64,000 bases of DNA from SFEL01 sp045603585 (GCA_045603585.1 JAZUMK010000027.1:82708-146707), one strand, 5' to 3'; numbered from the stretch's first letter, positions 7,577-16,054 are shown. Program-made: numbers and translations. Notes: generated from the letters alone by a model not told the origin.

Positions 7577-8746
7577 CTATGCATTTTTCAGCTGTTCAGC
7601 CAGATCCATACACTCCCAGGGCAGGTCTATGTCGTTTCTTCCAAAGTGACCGTATGCGGCTGTACCGGAATAAATGGGAGCCCTGAGGCCAAGGCGTTCA
7701 ATTATAGCCTCAGGCCGCAGATCCATGTACTTTACTATCCTGTCTGCAATTTCGCCGTCAGGGATTATGCCTGTGCCAAAGGTATCCACCATTACAGATA
7801 CCGGCCGTGCAACACCTATTGCGTAGGCAAGCTGTATTTCACAACGCCTTGCAAGGCCTGCCGCAACAACATTCTTTGCCGCATAGCGTGCGGCGTATGC
7901 TGCGCTGCGGTCAACCTTTGTGGGGTCCTTGCCGGAAAAGGCTCCGCCGCCATGGCGTGCATATCCGCCATAGGTATCCACGATGATCTTACGGCCGGTA
8001 AGACCGCTGTCGCCATGGGGACCGCCGATAACAAAGCGGCCGGTGGGGTTGACGAATATGCGGATTTCACCGTCCACGTATTCTTCGGGTATGGTGGGCA
8101 AAATTACCTTATTTATGATATCCTCCCTTATCTGCTCAAGGGATACGTCGGGATCATGCTGGGCAGAAATAACCACCGTATCCACCCTAACAGGCCTGTC
8201 ACCGTCATATTCCACAGTAACCTGGCTCTTTCCGTCCGGACGAAGATATGGTATCTCTCCGCTCCTGCGAACCTCTGCGAGCTTACGGGTAAGGCTGTGT
8301 GCCAAAGATATGGGCAAAGGCATAAGCTCAGCGGTTTCATCACAGGCATAGCCAAACATCATACCCTGATCTCCTGCGCCGGTAGCAAAGCGGGATTCCT
8401 CCCCCTCCTTAGCCTCTACGGACTTATCAACGCCCATGGCGATATCGGGAGACTGCATGCCGATAGCGGTAATAATGGTAAGGCTGCTGCAATCAAAACC
8501 GTATTCGGGCTTGTCATAGCCAATGCGGGCAATGGTCTTCTTCGCTATATCCGCCACGTCAATTTTGGCAGAAGTGCTGATTTCGCCCATGATAAGCAGT
8601 GTGCCTGTTGCGGCAGAGCATTCGCAGGCAACGCGGCCTGCTGGATCCTGAGCAAGTATTGCATCAAGAACAGCATCGGATATGCAATCGCACAGCTTAT
8701 CGGGATGTCCTTCGGTAACAGACTCTGAGGTAAAGAGTTTTTTCAT
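7577..8746 (-). CDS. metK: S-adenosylmethionine synthetase
   Basis: The protein has 389 residues and makes S-adenosylmethionine from methionine and ATP in the cytosol. The N-terminus MKKLFTSESVTEGHPDK contains the GHPDK ATP-binding signature. GAGDQGMMFGYACDET, GGGAFSGKDPTKVDRSAAY and the late GHFGRND motif are all present, so all three MetK domains are intact and the length is normal. The start at 8746 follows GGAGG by nine bases; an earlier in-frame ATG lies inside the riboswitch terminator and is rejected. The gene is controlled by an upstream SAM-I riboswitch. Confidence 0.97.
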   Translation of the reverse strand: MKKLFTSESVTEGHPDKLCDCISDAVLDAILAQDPAGRVACECSAATGTLLIMGEISTSAKIDVADIAKKTIARIGYDKPEYGFDCSSLTIITAIGMQSPDIAMGVDKSVEAKEGEESRFATGAGDQGMMFGYACDETAELMPLPISLAHSLTRKLAEVRRSGEIPYLRPDGKSQVTVEYDGDRPVRVDTVVISAQHDPDVSLEQIREDIINKVILPTIPEEYVDGEIRIFVNPTGRFVIGGPHGDSGLTGRKIIVDTYGGYARHGGGAFSGKDPTKVDRSAAYAARYAAKNVVAAGLARRCEIQLAYAIGVARPVSVMVDTFGTGIIPDGEIADRIVKYMDLRPEAIIERLGLRAPIYSGTAAYGHFGRNDIDLPWECMDLAEQLKNA

Positions 8747-8773
8747 TTGTATAGTTTCCTCCAAAATAAAGTA

Positions 8774-8796
8774 AAACCTCATGCACAGATGAGGTC
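8774..8796 (-). terminator. SAM-riboswitch-controlled terminator of metK
   Basis: ACCTCAT (8776-8782) pairs with ATGAGGT (8789-8795), followed on the minus strand by TTTACTTTATTTT. This is the expression platform between the aptamer and metK. Confidence 0.8.
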
Positions 8797-8799
8797 AGC

Positions 8800-8913
8800 T
8801 TGCTTCTTCGCTCATCTCTCAGCGCAAATACGCTGCCGGAATTGGCACCTTACCCACTCGGGGCAGGTTGTCGGGTTTCATAGGGCCGGTCCCTCAACCA
8901 CTCTTGATAAGGC
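8800..8913 (-). promoter_or_regulatory. SAM-I (S-box) riboswitch
   Basis: The minus strand contains the conserved blocks in order: CTTATCAAGAG, GGGACCGGCCCTATGAAACC, CGACAACC, GGTGCCAATTCC and GAGAGATGAG. All known SAM-I core elements are present and the downstream gene is metK. When SAM is abundant the aptamer should favour the terminator at 8774-8796. Confidence 0.97.
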
Positions 8914-8935
8914 ATATTCGGTTTTCTGATGTTGA

Positions 8936-8964
8936 ATTGTATCACAGGCACCCCGTTGCGTCAA
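8936..8964 (-). promoter_or_regulatory. metK promoter
   Basis: On the minus strand TTGACG is followed after 17 bases by TACAAT (plus-strand 8936-8941). The -35 box (8959-8964) overlaps the -35 box of the divergent ttcA promoter. Confidence 0.75.
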
Positions 8965-8984
8965 TAGTGATGTTAAGTTATAAT
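8956..8984 (+). promoter_or_regulatory. Promoter of the ttcA-like gene
   Basis: TTGCGT (8956-8961), a 17-base spacer and a perfect TATAAT (8979-8984). It overlaps the oppositely oriented metK promoter. Confidence 0.75.
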
Positions 8985-9014
8985 AAATAGTCAATATTTA
9001 TTGCGAGGTATAGT

Positions 9015-9776
9015 ATGAAAAGAGTACTTGGCTGCATACGCCGCGCCGATGAACGATACAATATGATACGCCCCGGAGACAAGATATGTGTAGGAGTATC
9101 CGGCGGTAAAGACAGCCTGCTGCTTATGTACGGCCTTAAGCTGTATCAGATGTTTTCCAAGGTTCCCTATGAGCTTACGGCGGTCTTGCTGGATCTTGGC
9201 ATATCCGATCAGGATTATACCCCCGTTGCAGATTACGCCGAGTCCATCGGTGTCCCCTTTGAAATACTTAAAACCGATATAGGCGATGTTGTTTTCAACG
9301 TACGCAAAGAGTCCAATCCCTGCGCCCTCTGCGCCAAATTCCGCCGCGGCGCCCTCAACGACTATGCCCACCAGCACGGCTGCAATCTGGTTGCTCTGGG
9401 TCACAACAGGGACGACGTTATCGAAACCTTCTTTCTCAGCCTTTTGTACGAAAGCCGCCTTAACACGTTTGGTCCCGTTACCTACCTTGATCGTCAGGAG
9501 GTGACCGTAATACGTCCTTTGGTATTCCTTCCTGAAAAATACGCCCTATCCGTTGCAAAAAAGCTGGAGCTGCCCATCTGCAAGCCCAACTGCCCCGTTG
9601 CAGGCTATACCAAGCGGGAGGATATGAAGCAGATAATCAAGTATCTGACCTCAATAGTTCCCGATCCCGAAACCCGCATTATGAACGCAATTGCAGATAC
9701 CCATAAATACGGCATGTGGGACAGGCTGAGGCTTCCTCCAAGAGAACTGGAGAAAAATGATGGAAATAACGCTTAG
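9015..9776 (+). CDS. TtcA-like PP-loop tRNA 2-thiolation enzyme
   Basis: The protein has 253 residues. The PP-loop SGGKDS is at 29-34, with Cys pairs C103/C106 (CALC) and C189/C193 (CKPNC). In TtcA-type enzymes such cysteines hold a 4Fe-4S cluster and carry sulfur to cytidine 32 of tRNA, with ATP activation of the base. ALGHNRDDVIETF is the second conserved ATP-site block. TtcA and related thiolases are hard to separate by eye, so the exact target is uncertain. GAGGT lies before ATG. The last 20 bases overlap the DUF1294 gene, suggesting coupled translation. Confidence 0.85.
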   Translation: MKRVLGCIRRADERYNMIRPGDKICVGVSGGKDSLLLMYGLKLYQMFSKVPYELTAVLLDLGISDQDYTPVADYAESIGVPFEILKTDIGDVVFNVRKESNPCALCAKFRRGALNDYAHQHGCNLVALGHNRDDVIETFFLSLLYESRLNTFGPVTYLDRQEVTVIRPLVFLPEKYALSVAKKLELPICKPNCPVAGYTKREDMKQIIKYLTSIVPDPETRIMNAIADTHKYGMWDRLRLPPRELEKNDGNNA

Positions 9777-10032
9777 TTCCCTGTTGATCATCATTTGCGG
9801 CATGTCTCTGGTATTGTTTGCCGCAATGGGAATAGACAAATCCCTTGCCAAGCGGGGCGCATGGCGCATCCCGGAAAAAACGCTGTTTGCGCTGGCTGTA
9901 TTCGGCGGCGCGTTGGGCGGCATAGTCGGCATGTATACGTTTCGCCACAAAACCAAACACACCACATTCAAAGTCGGCATGCCTTTAATGCTGGCAGTGA
10001 ATATTGCAGCGGTGATCTACCTAATAAAATAG
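9757..10032 (+). CDS. DUF1294 membrane protein
   Basis: A 91-residue protein with three hydrophobic segments. The motif MGIDKSLAKRGAWRIPEKTLF followed by GGALGGIVGMYTFRHKTKH is characteristic of DUF1294. The function is unknown. It overlaps the ttcA-like gene by 20 bases, and a second ATG three bases in is an equally good start. Its TAG stop directly abuts the stop of the convergent flavodoxin-like gene with no base between. Confidence 0.88.
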   Translation: MMEITLSSLLIIICGMSLVLFAAMGIDKSLAKRGAWRIPEKTLFALAVFGGALGGIVGMYTFRHKTKHTTFKVGMPLMLAVNIAAVIYLIK

Positions 10033-10542
10033 CTAACCTTTGCCAAATCGGCGGTTGTAATTGGTTATCCAGTCAGCCGCCGTTTTTATATTGTCAGCAG
10101 ATACGTAATCTCCGCCGCTTTCCAACAGCTCTATAGTATCCTGCTCTTTGCCCTCCTCCTTCAGCCGCTTTAGTACCCCGCTCATAAGCAGCCTGTGTAC
10201 GGGGTTCAGTTTTTCCATATCAAAGATACCCCTTGCGTAAAACACCTTTATCCTCGGATCCGTTATGCCGGTCTTTTGTTTTATCTCTTTTGCAATGTCA
10301 TCAGTATCCGGGGTTATCCCCACAGCGCACGTCCCAACAATATGATATCTCACGGCAGCTCTGTTATATCCCCTTATTCTTCCCTGCAGCACCCATCCAA
10401 GATAAAACACCCGGTCATTCAGTCTCAGCCTGCCTCCCGCCTCATTGAGCGCAAAAGCAGGCAGCCCCGTAATATCGGATATCATCTCCGAATATCGCCG
10501 GGTACTGCCTGTATTTGTAAGGTATACTATTGCTTTTATCAC
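10033..10542 (-). CDS. Flavodoxin-like domain protein
   Basis: The protein has 169 residues. The N-terminal strand-loop IVYLTNTGSTRRYSEMI matches the phosphate-binding loop of flavodoxins (S/T-x-T-G-x-T). Later strands include RVFYLGWVLQGRIRGYNRA and YHIVGTCAVG, consistent with a flavodoxin_5-type fold in which an FMN protein may transfer electrons; the partner is unknown. The GTG start at 10542 is preceded by GGAGAAGGA. It lies 50 bases after dfrA, so it may belong to the thyA-dfrA transcript. Confidence 0.75.
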   Translation of the reverse strand: MIKAIVYLTNTGSTRRYSEMISDITGLPAFALNEAGGRLRLNDRVFYLGWVLQGRIRGYNRAAVRYHIVGTCAVGITPDTDDIAKEIKQKTGITDPRIKVFYARGIFDMEKLNPVHRLLMSGVLKRLKEEGKEQDTIELLESGGDYVSADNIKTAADWITNYNRRFGKG

Positions 10543-10592
10543 GTTCCTTCTCCCAATGGAGCCGCCCCCATCGGTTCCGGATATGTTGTTAT

Positions 10593-11090
10593 TTATTGCT
10601 CAGCCCTGTCGTTTCTTACATATTCTCTGAACTGAAACCTAAGCCCCTCATGCTCCTTCCACTCCGAAGCATCCGCAAGGGTCCATTCTTGCATCTGCTC
10701 AATATTTGGAAAATACCTGTCCGCTTCGGCTTCTGCATCCACCATTGTGATGTAAGCCCTGCTGCAATAAGGAAGCAATGCTCTGTATATGGCCTCGCCG
10801 CCTATTACAAAGGCATTCTCCTCCCCATTGATAAGTTCCAGCAGCTCTTCTATTGAGGAAACATGCTCTGCTCCTTCAACGGAAAAATCACAGCTTCTGC
10901 TGAATACAATATTGCGCCTGTTTTTCAGCGGCCTGCCTCCGGGTAAAGACTCAAGCGTCTTTCTGCCCATTATTACGGTATTTCCGCTGGTGGTGCTGCG
11001 GAAAAAGGCCATATCTTCAGGTATGCTGAACAGCAGTCCCCCATCTCTGCCTATTCCGTAGTTTTTGCTGACTGCAACAATGATATTCAT
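10593..11090 (-). CDS. dfrA: Dihydrofolate reductase
   Basis: The protein has 165 residues, the normal length. It reduces dihydrofolate to tetrahydrofolate with NADPH. MNIIVAVSKNYGIGRDGGLLFSIPEDMAFF contains the substrate-binding loop and the conserved acidic residue after IPE. TVIMGRKTLESLPGGRPLKNRRN carries the NADPH-binding GRKT, and FVIGGEAIY is the second cofactor loop. It begins two bases after the thyA stop codon, so the two enzymes of the dTMP cycle are made together. Confidence 0.96.
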   Translation of the reverse strand: MNIIVAVSKNYGIGRDGGLLFSIPEDMAFFRSTTSGNTVIMGRKTLESLPGGRPLKNRRNIVFSRSCDFSVEGAEHVSSIEELLELINGEENAFVIGGEAIYRALLPYCSRAYITMVDAEAEADRYFPNIEQMQEWTLADASEWKEHEGLRFQFREYVRNDRAEQ

Positions 11091-11092
11091 TT

Positions 11093-11923
11093 TTACACCG
11101 CCACGGGAATTTTGCCTATGGAACCATGGGATTCATAGTTTTCCAAAGCAAAACTATCCACAGTAAACTTGTAGAAATCGTCAATACTCTTATCCATTAC
11201 AAACCGGGGAGCATCCATTGGTTCACGCTTGAGCATTTCCTCCACAAGGGGAACATGCCTGTCGTAAATGTGGGCGTCTGCGATCACATGCAGCAGCGTA
11301 CCTGCCTTAAGGCCGCTTACCTGAGCCATCATATGAACAAGCACTGCGTACTGACATACATTCCAGTTATTGGCAACCAGCATGTCCTGAGAACGCTGAT
11401 TGAGTATGGCGTTGAGCCTGTCGCCGGATACATTAAAGGTCATGCTGTATGCGCAGGGATACAGATGCATGTCCATAAGGTCGGAGTGATTATAAATGTT
11501 GCTCATTATGCGGCGGGAAGCGGGATTATTCTTCAGATCGTAGAGAATCCTGTCCACCTGATCCATTTCGCCCTCTTTATAGCGATGTTTTACGCCCAGC
11601 TGATAGCCGTAGGCCTTTCCTATGCTGCCGCTTTCATCTGCCCATGCATCCCAGATATGGCTGTTGAGATCATTTACATTGTTTGATTTCTTCTGCCATA
11701 TCCAAAGCAGCTCATCCACGGCGTTTTTAAAGCCGGTTTTTCTAAGGGTCATTATGGGGAATTCTTCTGAAAGATCATACCTGTTGGTAAGGCCAAACAT
11801 CTTTACGGTATGTGCAGGCGCGCCGTCCTCCCAGCGGGGGCGAACATCCCTGTCGGTATCCCAAACTCCTTCGGTTATTATCTTTTTGCAGTTATCCATA
11901 AAAATCAGGTCAGCCTTGCTCAT
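11093..11923 (-). CDS. thyA: Thymidylate synthase (B. subtilis/phi3T ThyA-type)
   Basis: The protein has 276 residues. It methylates dUMP to dTMP using methylene-THF. The catalytic Cys157 is in LYPCAYS, and NQRSQDMLVANNWNVCQYAVL replaces the E. coli-type RSCDxFLGxPFN motif. I recall this variant from the long ThyA of B. subtilis and phage phi3T, so the gene belongs to that branch. DAHIYDRHVP is the conserved dUMP-contact block. It is followed at two bases by dfrA. The spent cofactor, dihydrofolate, is the DfrA substrate. Confidence 0.96.
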   Translation of the reverse strand: MSKADLIFMDNCKKIITEGVWDTDRDVRPRWEDGAPAHTVKMFGLTNRYDLSEEFPIMTLRKTGFKNAVDELLWIWQKKSNNVNDLNSHIWDAWADESGSIGKAYGYQLGVKHRYKEGEMDQVDRILYDLKNNPASRRIMSNIYNHSDLMDMHLYPCAYSMTFNVSGDRLNAILNQRSQDMLVANNWNVCQYAVLVHMMAQVSGLKAGTLLHVIADAHIYDRHVPLVEEMLKREPMDAPRFVMDKSIDDFYKFTVDSFALENYESHGSIGKIPVAV

Positions 11924-12008
11924 ATTGTCTCCCCTTTATTCAAAAATATAAATTGCACAGATTTGTTCATTTTTAATTATTTTACCAGTAATTATTACCA
12001 ATCGCAAA

Positions 12009-12050
12009 CAAAAAATAGACTTGCTTATGTTATCGCAGGTCTATTTTTGC
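12009..12050 (-). terminator. Terminator overlapping the end of the RluA-type gene
   Basis: AAAATAGAC and GTCTATTTT form a long A/T-flanked stem (12013-12021 with 12038-12047, approximate). It is nearly symmetrical and overlaps the TAG stop at 12041. Confidence 0.75.
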
Positions 12051-12928
12051 AATAGTTTCATCATATCATCCGGCATAGGCGATATCAGATGTATCTCTTC
12101 GCCTGTGACAGGATGCGTCAGCCGCAATTCATAAGAATGCAATGCTGGGCGCGAAATATCCGTGTGTTCCTCTCCATACAGCCAATCCCCAGCCAAAGGA
12201 TAGCCCACAGCCGCCATATGGAGCCTCAGCTGATGAGTGCGCCCGGTATGGGGGATCAGCCTCAGCAAAGTATAATTTTCGTATGTTCCAAGCGTACGGT
12301 ATTCCGTGAGCGATGGAGCCCCGTCTGCCCTTACGGCATGTTTGTATGTGGATCCTTGCTCCATACCTATGGGCAGCTCTATGCGCCCCTCAGCCGGGGA
12401 TACATGCCCTACGGCTATACCGAGATACTCCCTGCGGAAATGCTCCGTATGCAGCATCCTTTTAAGCCGCTCGTGCATATATCCGCTTTTGGCAACCGTC
12501 ATAAGACCTGTCGTTCCCCTGTCCAGCCTGCTGACCGGATGAAAATTCTCTCCGGCAGGAAAACTTGCGGCAAAAGCATTTTCAAGGGTAAGCTCATTTG
12601 GATCCCGGGTGGATTGATGCACAGCCATACCCGCCGCCTTATCTATTACCGCAAGATATTCATCCTGCCATGGTATTGACAGTCCTGCTGCCATAGGAAC
12701 TGCTCTGGGATAATTCTCCGGGTCGCCAATTTCCGCAGCAAGAATATCCCCTTCCTTCACCACGGCCGTGGTATATACCTTCTGGCCGTTCAGCATGATC
12801 CCCATAGGCCTGCGCTTCAATCGTGATATAAAAGAATCCGACATGGCAAATTGATTTTTGAGCAAGGCTTCCACCCTGCGGCCGGCAAGCTCGGGAGTAA
12901 TTACAGCTGTCATCCTCTGCACAGCCAT
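12041..12928 (-). CDS. RluA-family pseudouridine synthase
   Basis: The protein has 295 residues. The N-terminal ~70 residues resemble an S4 RNA-binding domain (ALLKNQFAMSDSFISRLKRR). The catalytic domain has HPVSRLDRGTTGL, with the essential Asp, and the late LIPHTGRTHQLRLHMA motif. It converts uridine to pseudouridine in rRNA or tRNA; the exact site cannot be read from sequence. The gene has its own promoter and an AAGGAGGG ribosome site. A second RluA-family gene, closer to rluD, lies at 33326. Confidence 0.9.
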   Translation of the reverse strand: MAVQRMTAVITPELAGRRVEALLKNQFAMSDSFISRLKRRPMGIMLNGQKVYTTAVVKEGDILAAEIGDPENYPRAVPMAAGLSIPWQDEYLAVIDKAAGMAVHQSTRDPNELTLENAFAASFPAGENFHPVSRLDRGTTGLMTVAKSGYMHERLKRMLHTEHFRREYLGIAVGHVSPAEGRIELPIGMEQGSTYKHAVRADGAPSLTEYRTLGTYENYTLLRLIPHTGRTHQLRLHMAAVGYPLAGDWLYGEEHTDISRPALHSYELRLTHPVTGEEIHLISPMPDDMMKLLQK

Positions 12929-12955
12929 GCCCTCCTTCCTTTATTGCTGAATTAG

Positions 12956-12985
12956 ATTATACTCTGATTTGAGATATCCCTTCAA
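12956..12985 (-). promoter_or_regulatory. Promoter of the RluA-type gene
   Basis: TTGAAG, an 18-base spacer and a perfect TATAAT on the minus strand, 27 bases before the start codon. Confidence 0.65.
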
Positions 12986-13030
12986 CCAAACTTATCAAAA
13001 AAATATATCATGATTTTTTATTAAAAGGGG

Positions 13031-13059
13031 TTGCAATTATGCCGCACAGGCTGTATAAT
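13031..13059 (+). promoter_or_regulatory. tRNA-Asn promoter
   Basis: TTGCAA (13031-13036), a 17-base spacer and TATAAT (13054-13059), 14 bases before the tRNA. Confidence 0.85.
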
Positions 13060-13073
13060 AACACTCGTGCCGT

Positions 13074-13149
13074 TCCTCCTTAGCTCAGTCGGTAGAGCAT
13101 GCGGCTGTTAACCGCAGTGTCGTTGGTTCGAGTCCAACAGGGGGAGCCA
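13074..13149 (+). tRNA. tRNA-Asn (anticodon GTT)
   Basis: A complete cloverleaf with acceptor TCCTCCT/AGGGGGA, D-arm GCTC, anticodon loop CTGTTAA with GTT at 13107-13109, T-arm with GGTTCGAGTCC, and an encoded CCA at 13147-13149. Confidence 0.97.
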
Positions 13150-13151
13150 GT

Positions 13152-13183
13152 AAAAAACCCGAAGTGCTTGCTTCGGGTTTTTT
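13152..13183 (+). terminator. Terminator after tRNA-Asn
   Basis: CCCGAAG (13158-13164) pairs with CTTCGGG (13171-13177) within A and T tracts, ending in six T. Confidence 0.9.
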
Positions 13184-13242
13184 CATTATTCAAATAAGCA
13201 CACCGGCAGGCACACCGATATTTTTGTATAAATCATTCGCAA

Positions 13243-13280
13243 AAAAACGATGGCCACTATTATTGTTAGCCATCGTTTTT
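13243..13280 (-). terminator. Terminator after the GNAT gene
   Basis: AAAACGATGGC and GCCATCGTTTT form an 11-pair stem just after the stop of the GNAT gene. Confidence 0.8.
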
Positions 13281-13282
13281 AT

Positions 13283-13768
13283 CTATTTTGTCTGTTTATT
13301 TGCCAGGCGATGTATCCCCTCCGTATTTAAGCGGCACACGGTAAGATCATCCATTATGTCCGCCCCTATGCCGCGATAAAACTCCAGCGTAGGGTTCCAG
13401 TCAAGGCAGCACCACTCTATCCTTGCACAGCCCCTCTCAAGGGCGATACCGGCCATCTTCTCAAAGGCAGCCCTGCCATATCCTCTGCCCCTGTATTCCG
13501 GCTGGATAAAAACAGACTCAATGAACAGCCCTGCACAATGCCTGTATGAAGGAAAGCTATGGAAAAACAGGATAAATCCCACCTCCTTATCCCCTTCCAT
13601 TATGAAAAGCACCTCGGCCTTCTGCTTTATAAAAAGCCATTCCTTCACATCCTGCTCCGTGGTAATAAGACAATCAGTCAGCTTTTCATATTCGGCAAGG
13701 TCCTGTATAAAGCGATACACCAAAGACACATCCTTGGGTTCGGCAAATCTGAAACTCGGAATAGCCAT
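13283..13768 (-). CDS. GNAT-family N-acetyltransferase
   Basis: The protein has 161 residues and transfers acetyl from acetyl-CoA to an unknown amine. The acetyl-CoA loop is in IQPEYRGRGYGRAAFEKMA (Q/R-x-x-G-x-G/A), preceded by the LFIESVFI strand and followed by ARIEWCCLDWNPTLEFYRGIGA, typical of the diamine/spermidine-acetyltransferase-like branch. Substrate is not assignable. An AAGGAGG ribosome site lies before ATG. It is downstream of the EF-G-like gene but separated by a hairpin. Confidence 0.88.
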   Translation of the reverse strand: MAIPSFRFAEPKDVSLVYRFIQDLAEYEKLTDCLITTEQDVKEWLFIKQKAEVLFIMEGDKEVGFILFFHSFPSYRHCAGLFIESVFIQPEYRGRGYGRAAFEKMAGIALERGCARIEWCCLDWNPTLEFYRGIGADIMDDLTVCRLNTEGIHRLANKQTK

Positions 13769-13783
13769 AATCCTCCTTAATAC

Positions 13784-13810
13784 AAAGGCTCGGCATAAGC
13801 CGAGCCTTTT
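13784..13810 (-). terminator. Terminator of the EF-G-like gene
   Basis: AAAGGCTCGG pairs with CCGAGCCTTT around a short loop; usable in both directions, placed just after the EF-G-like stop. Confidence 0.75.
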
Positions 13811-13836
13811 TTGCGTATCCCCAAGAGGGACGGTAA

Positions 13837-15909
13837 TTATTCTTCTTCTTCCTCTTCCTTCTGAGCGCTTTCGATGATCTTCTTGGCCTCGAAAGCAGGA
13901 ACGTCTTCGTAGCGTACGAACTCGCTCTTGAAAGAGCCACGGGCCTGAGTCATGGAACGCAGGTCGGTAGCATACTTGAACATCTCGGAGAGAGGAGCTT
14001 CAGCAACAACTTCGGTACCCTCTTCGCAGGGGTTCATACCCAGAACGCGGCCGCGACGGCTGGACAGATCGCCCATGATAGCGCCGGTGTACTCATTGGG
14101 AACGGTGATGTTGTACTGATAGATCGGCTCGATAAGGGCAGGCTGTGCCTTGGCGCAGGCTTCCTTATAGGCCAGACGGGCAGCGCTCTTGAAAGCAACT
14201 TCCTTGGAATCTACGGGATGATACTTACCGAAGAACAGGGTGGCCTTTACGCCGATCATGGGATAGCCGGCAAGAACGCCGCGCTTCATGGCCTCACGGG
14301 TACCCTTTTCTACAGCGGGGATGTATTCCTTGGGAACTACGCCGCCAACGATAGCGTTAACAAACTCGAACTCTTCGCCGTTATCCAGGGGCTCAAAGCG
14401 CATGTTAACAACGCCGAACTGACCGCAGCCGCCGGTCTGCTTCTTATGCTTACCTTCGGCCTCAGCGGTGGCGGGGATGGTCTCACGGTAAGGAATGCGG
14501 GGGTCAGAAATCTGAGCTTCTACGCCGGACTTGTTCTTCAGCTTTGCGCAGAGAACATCCAGATGTACTTCGCCAAGACCACAGATGAGCACGTCACCGG
14601 TCTCAACGTTCTTTTCCATTGCCATGGTGGGATCTTCTTCCAGCAGCTTGTTGAGGCCGGCGAAGACCTTATCTTCTTCACCCTGCTTCTTGGCGGATAC
14701 TGCCAGGCTGATGCAGGGCTTGGGGAAGTCGATAGCTTCGAACTGTACGGGAGCGGAAGCATCGCACAGGGTGTCACCGGTGGCGGTGAACTGGAGCTTG
14801 GACAGAACGCCGATATCACCAGCGATCAGCTTTTCCATGCCGGTAACCTTCTTGCCGCGCATGAGGCCGGGAGCGGTTGCCTTTTCGGCCTTCTCCTCGC
14901 GGGGATTGTACAGGGAGGATTCGATGCTCAGCACGCCGCTGTAAACCTTGATGATGGAGTACTTACCGAACTGGTCAACAACAGTCTTGACGACCTGACC
15001 TGCAAACTTGCCATCCTGCTTAACCTCAACGGCATCGCCGGTCTTGGGGTTAACAGCCTTGGGAGCCTTAACCATATCGGCAGAGGGCATGTAGTTGATG
15101 AGGTTGTTCATCAGGGTGTATACGCCGATGTTGGGCTGAGCAGCGCAGCAGCATACGGGAGTGATGTCGCCGGAAAGAACGCCGTTGTTAAGGCCGGCAA
15201 TGATCTCTTCACGGGAGAGCTCGCCTTCCTCAAAGAACTTCTCCATGAGTTCTTCATCGGTCTCGGCAGCAGCCTCGGTGAGAGCTTCGTATACGCTCTG
15301 AGCCTGGTCTGCCAGAGCGGCGGGGATATCCATTTCCTTCTCGCCCTTGCCGTCAAACTTCTTGGCTACCATGTGAACGGTGTCAACATAGCCTACCAGC
15401 TTGCCGCCTTCCATGATGGGCAGCTGAATGGGAACTACGCTGGGGCCGAACTTTGCGTTCAGCTCGTCCATTACCTTATTGAAGTTGGCGTTTTCACGGT
15501 CCATCTGATTTACAACGATCATGCGGGCCTTGCCGGACTTCTTGCACATATCCATGGCCTTCTCGGTACCAACAACGGGACCGGATACAGCGCCCACTAC
15601 GATGAGGGCGGAGTCAGCCAGACGCATTGCCGCAGCTACTTCACCGTAGAAATCGAAGAAGCCGGGGGCGTCGATCAGGTTGACCTTAACATCATTCCAC
15701 TCGAAGGGAGCAAGAGCACAGTTGATGGAAATAGTGCGCTTTACTTCTTCAGGGTCAAAGTCAGTGGTGGTGGTTCCGTTTTCAACCTTGCCAAGGCGCT
15801 CCAGAAGGCCGGCGTTGAAAAGCATAGCTTCGGTAAGGGTGGTCTTACCTTCGCCGCCGTGGCCGAATACGCCGATGTTGCGGATGTTTGCTGCGGTGTA
15901 ATTCTTCAT
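13837..15909 (-). CDS. EF-G-like translational GTPase (paralogue of FusA)
   Basis: The protein has 690 residues with full EF-G domain order: GTPase, then II, III, IV and V. The P-loop is GHGGEGKTTL, the G3 box is DAPGFFDF and the G4 box is NQMD. Canonical EF-G has DTPGHVDF and NKMD, so the His that drives GTP hydrolysis is replaced by Phe. This fits the second EF-G-like branch known in many Firmicutes rather than the main translocase. The protein ends in six Glu. Codon use is strongly biased, like dnaK, so it is probably abundant. It is flanked by its own promoter and terminator. Confidence 0.9.
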   Translation of the reverse strand: MKNYTAANIRNIGVFGHGGEGKTTLTEAMLFNAGLLERLGKVENGTTTTDFDPEEVKRTISINCALAPFEWNDVKVNLIDAPGFFDFYGEVAAAMRLADSALIVVGAVSGPVVGTEKAMDMCKKSGKARMIVVNQMDRENANFNKVMDELNAKFGPSVVPIQLPIMEGGKLVGYVDTVHMVAKKFDGKGEKEMDIPAALADQAQSVYEALTEAAAETDEELMEKFFEEGELSREEIIAGLNNGVLSGDITPVCCCAAQPNIGVYTLMNNLINYMPSADMVKAPKAVNPKTGDAVEVKQDGKFAGQVVKTVVDQFGKYSIIKVYSGVLSIESSLYNPREEKAEKATAPGLMRGKKVTGMEKLIAGDIGVLSKLQFTATGDTLCDASAPVQFEAIDFPKPCISLAVSAKKQGEEDKVFAGLNKLLEEDPTMAMEKNVETGDVLICGLGEVHLDVLCAKLKNKSGVEAQISDPRIPYRETIPATAEAEGKHKKQTGGCGQFGVVNMRFEPLDNGEEFEFVNAIVGGVVPKEYIPAVEKGTREAMKRGVLAGYPMIGVKATLFFGKYHPVDSKEVAFKSAARLAYKEACAKAQPALIEPIYQYNITVPNEYTGAIMGDLSSRRGRVLGMNPCEEGTEVVAEAPLSEMFKYATDLRSMTQARGSFKSEFVRYEDVPAFEAKKIIESAQKEEEEEE

Positions 15910-15979
15910 TTCAATCCCCCTAAGGTGTAATATGATTATTTATTTGCACAAATTTCGGGCGCATAAAGCACCATCTAAT

Positions 15980-16009
15980 AGTGTACCAGATGAATTGAGC
16001 TTTTGTAAA
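15980..16009 (-). promoter_or_regulatory. Promoter of the EF-G-like gene
   Basis: TTTACA, an 18-base spacer and TACACT on the minus strand, 70 bases before the start codon. The leader contains no obvious structured element. Confidence 0.5.
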
Positions 16010-16054
16010 CTGTTTTTATCGTGTTTCTGGGTTTTTTCGGTATATAATGGCAGG

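Noticed and set aside
14218..15930. 570-residue open frame opposite the EF-G-like gene
   Set aside because: Same antisense effect; the plus-strand gene has complete EF-G motifs.
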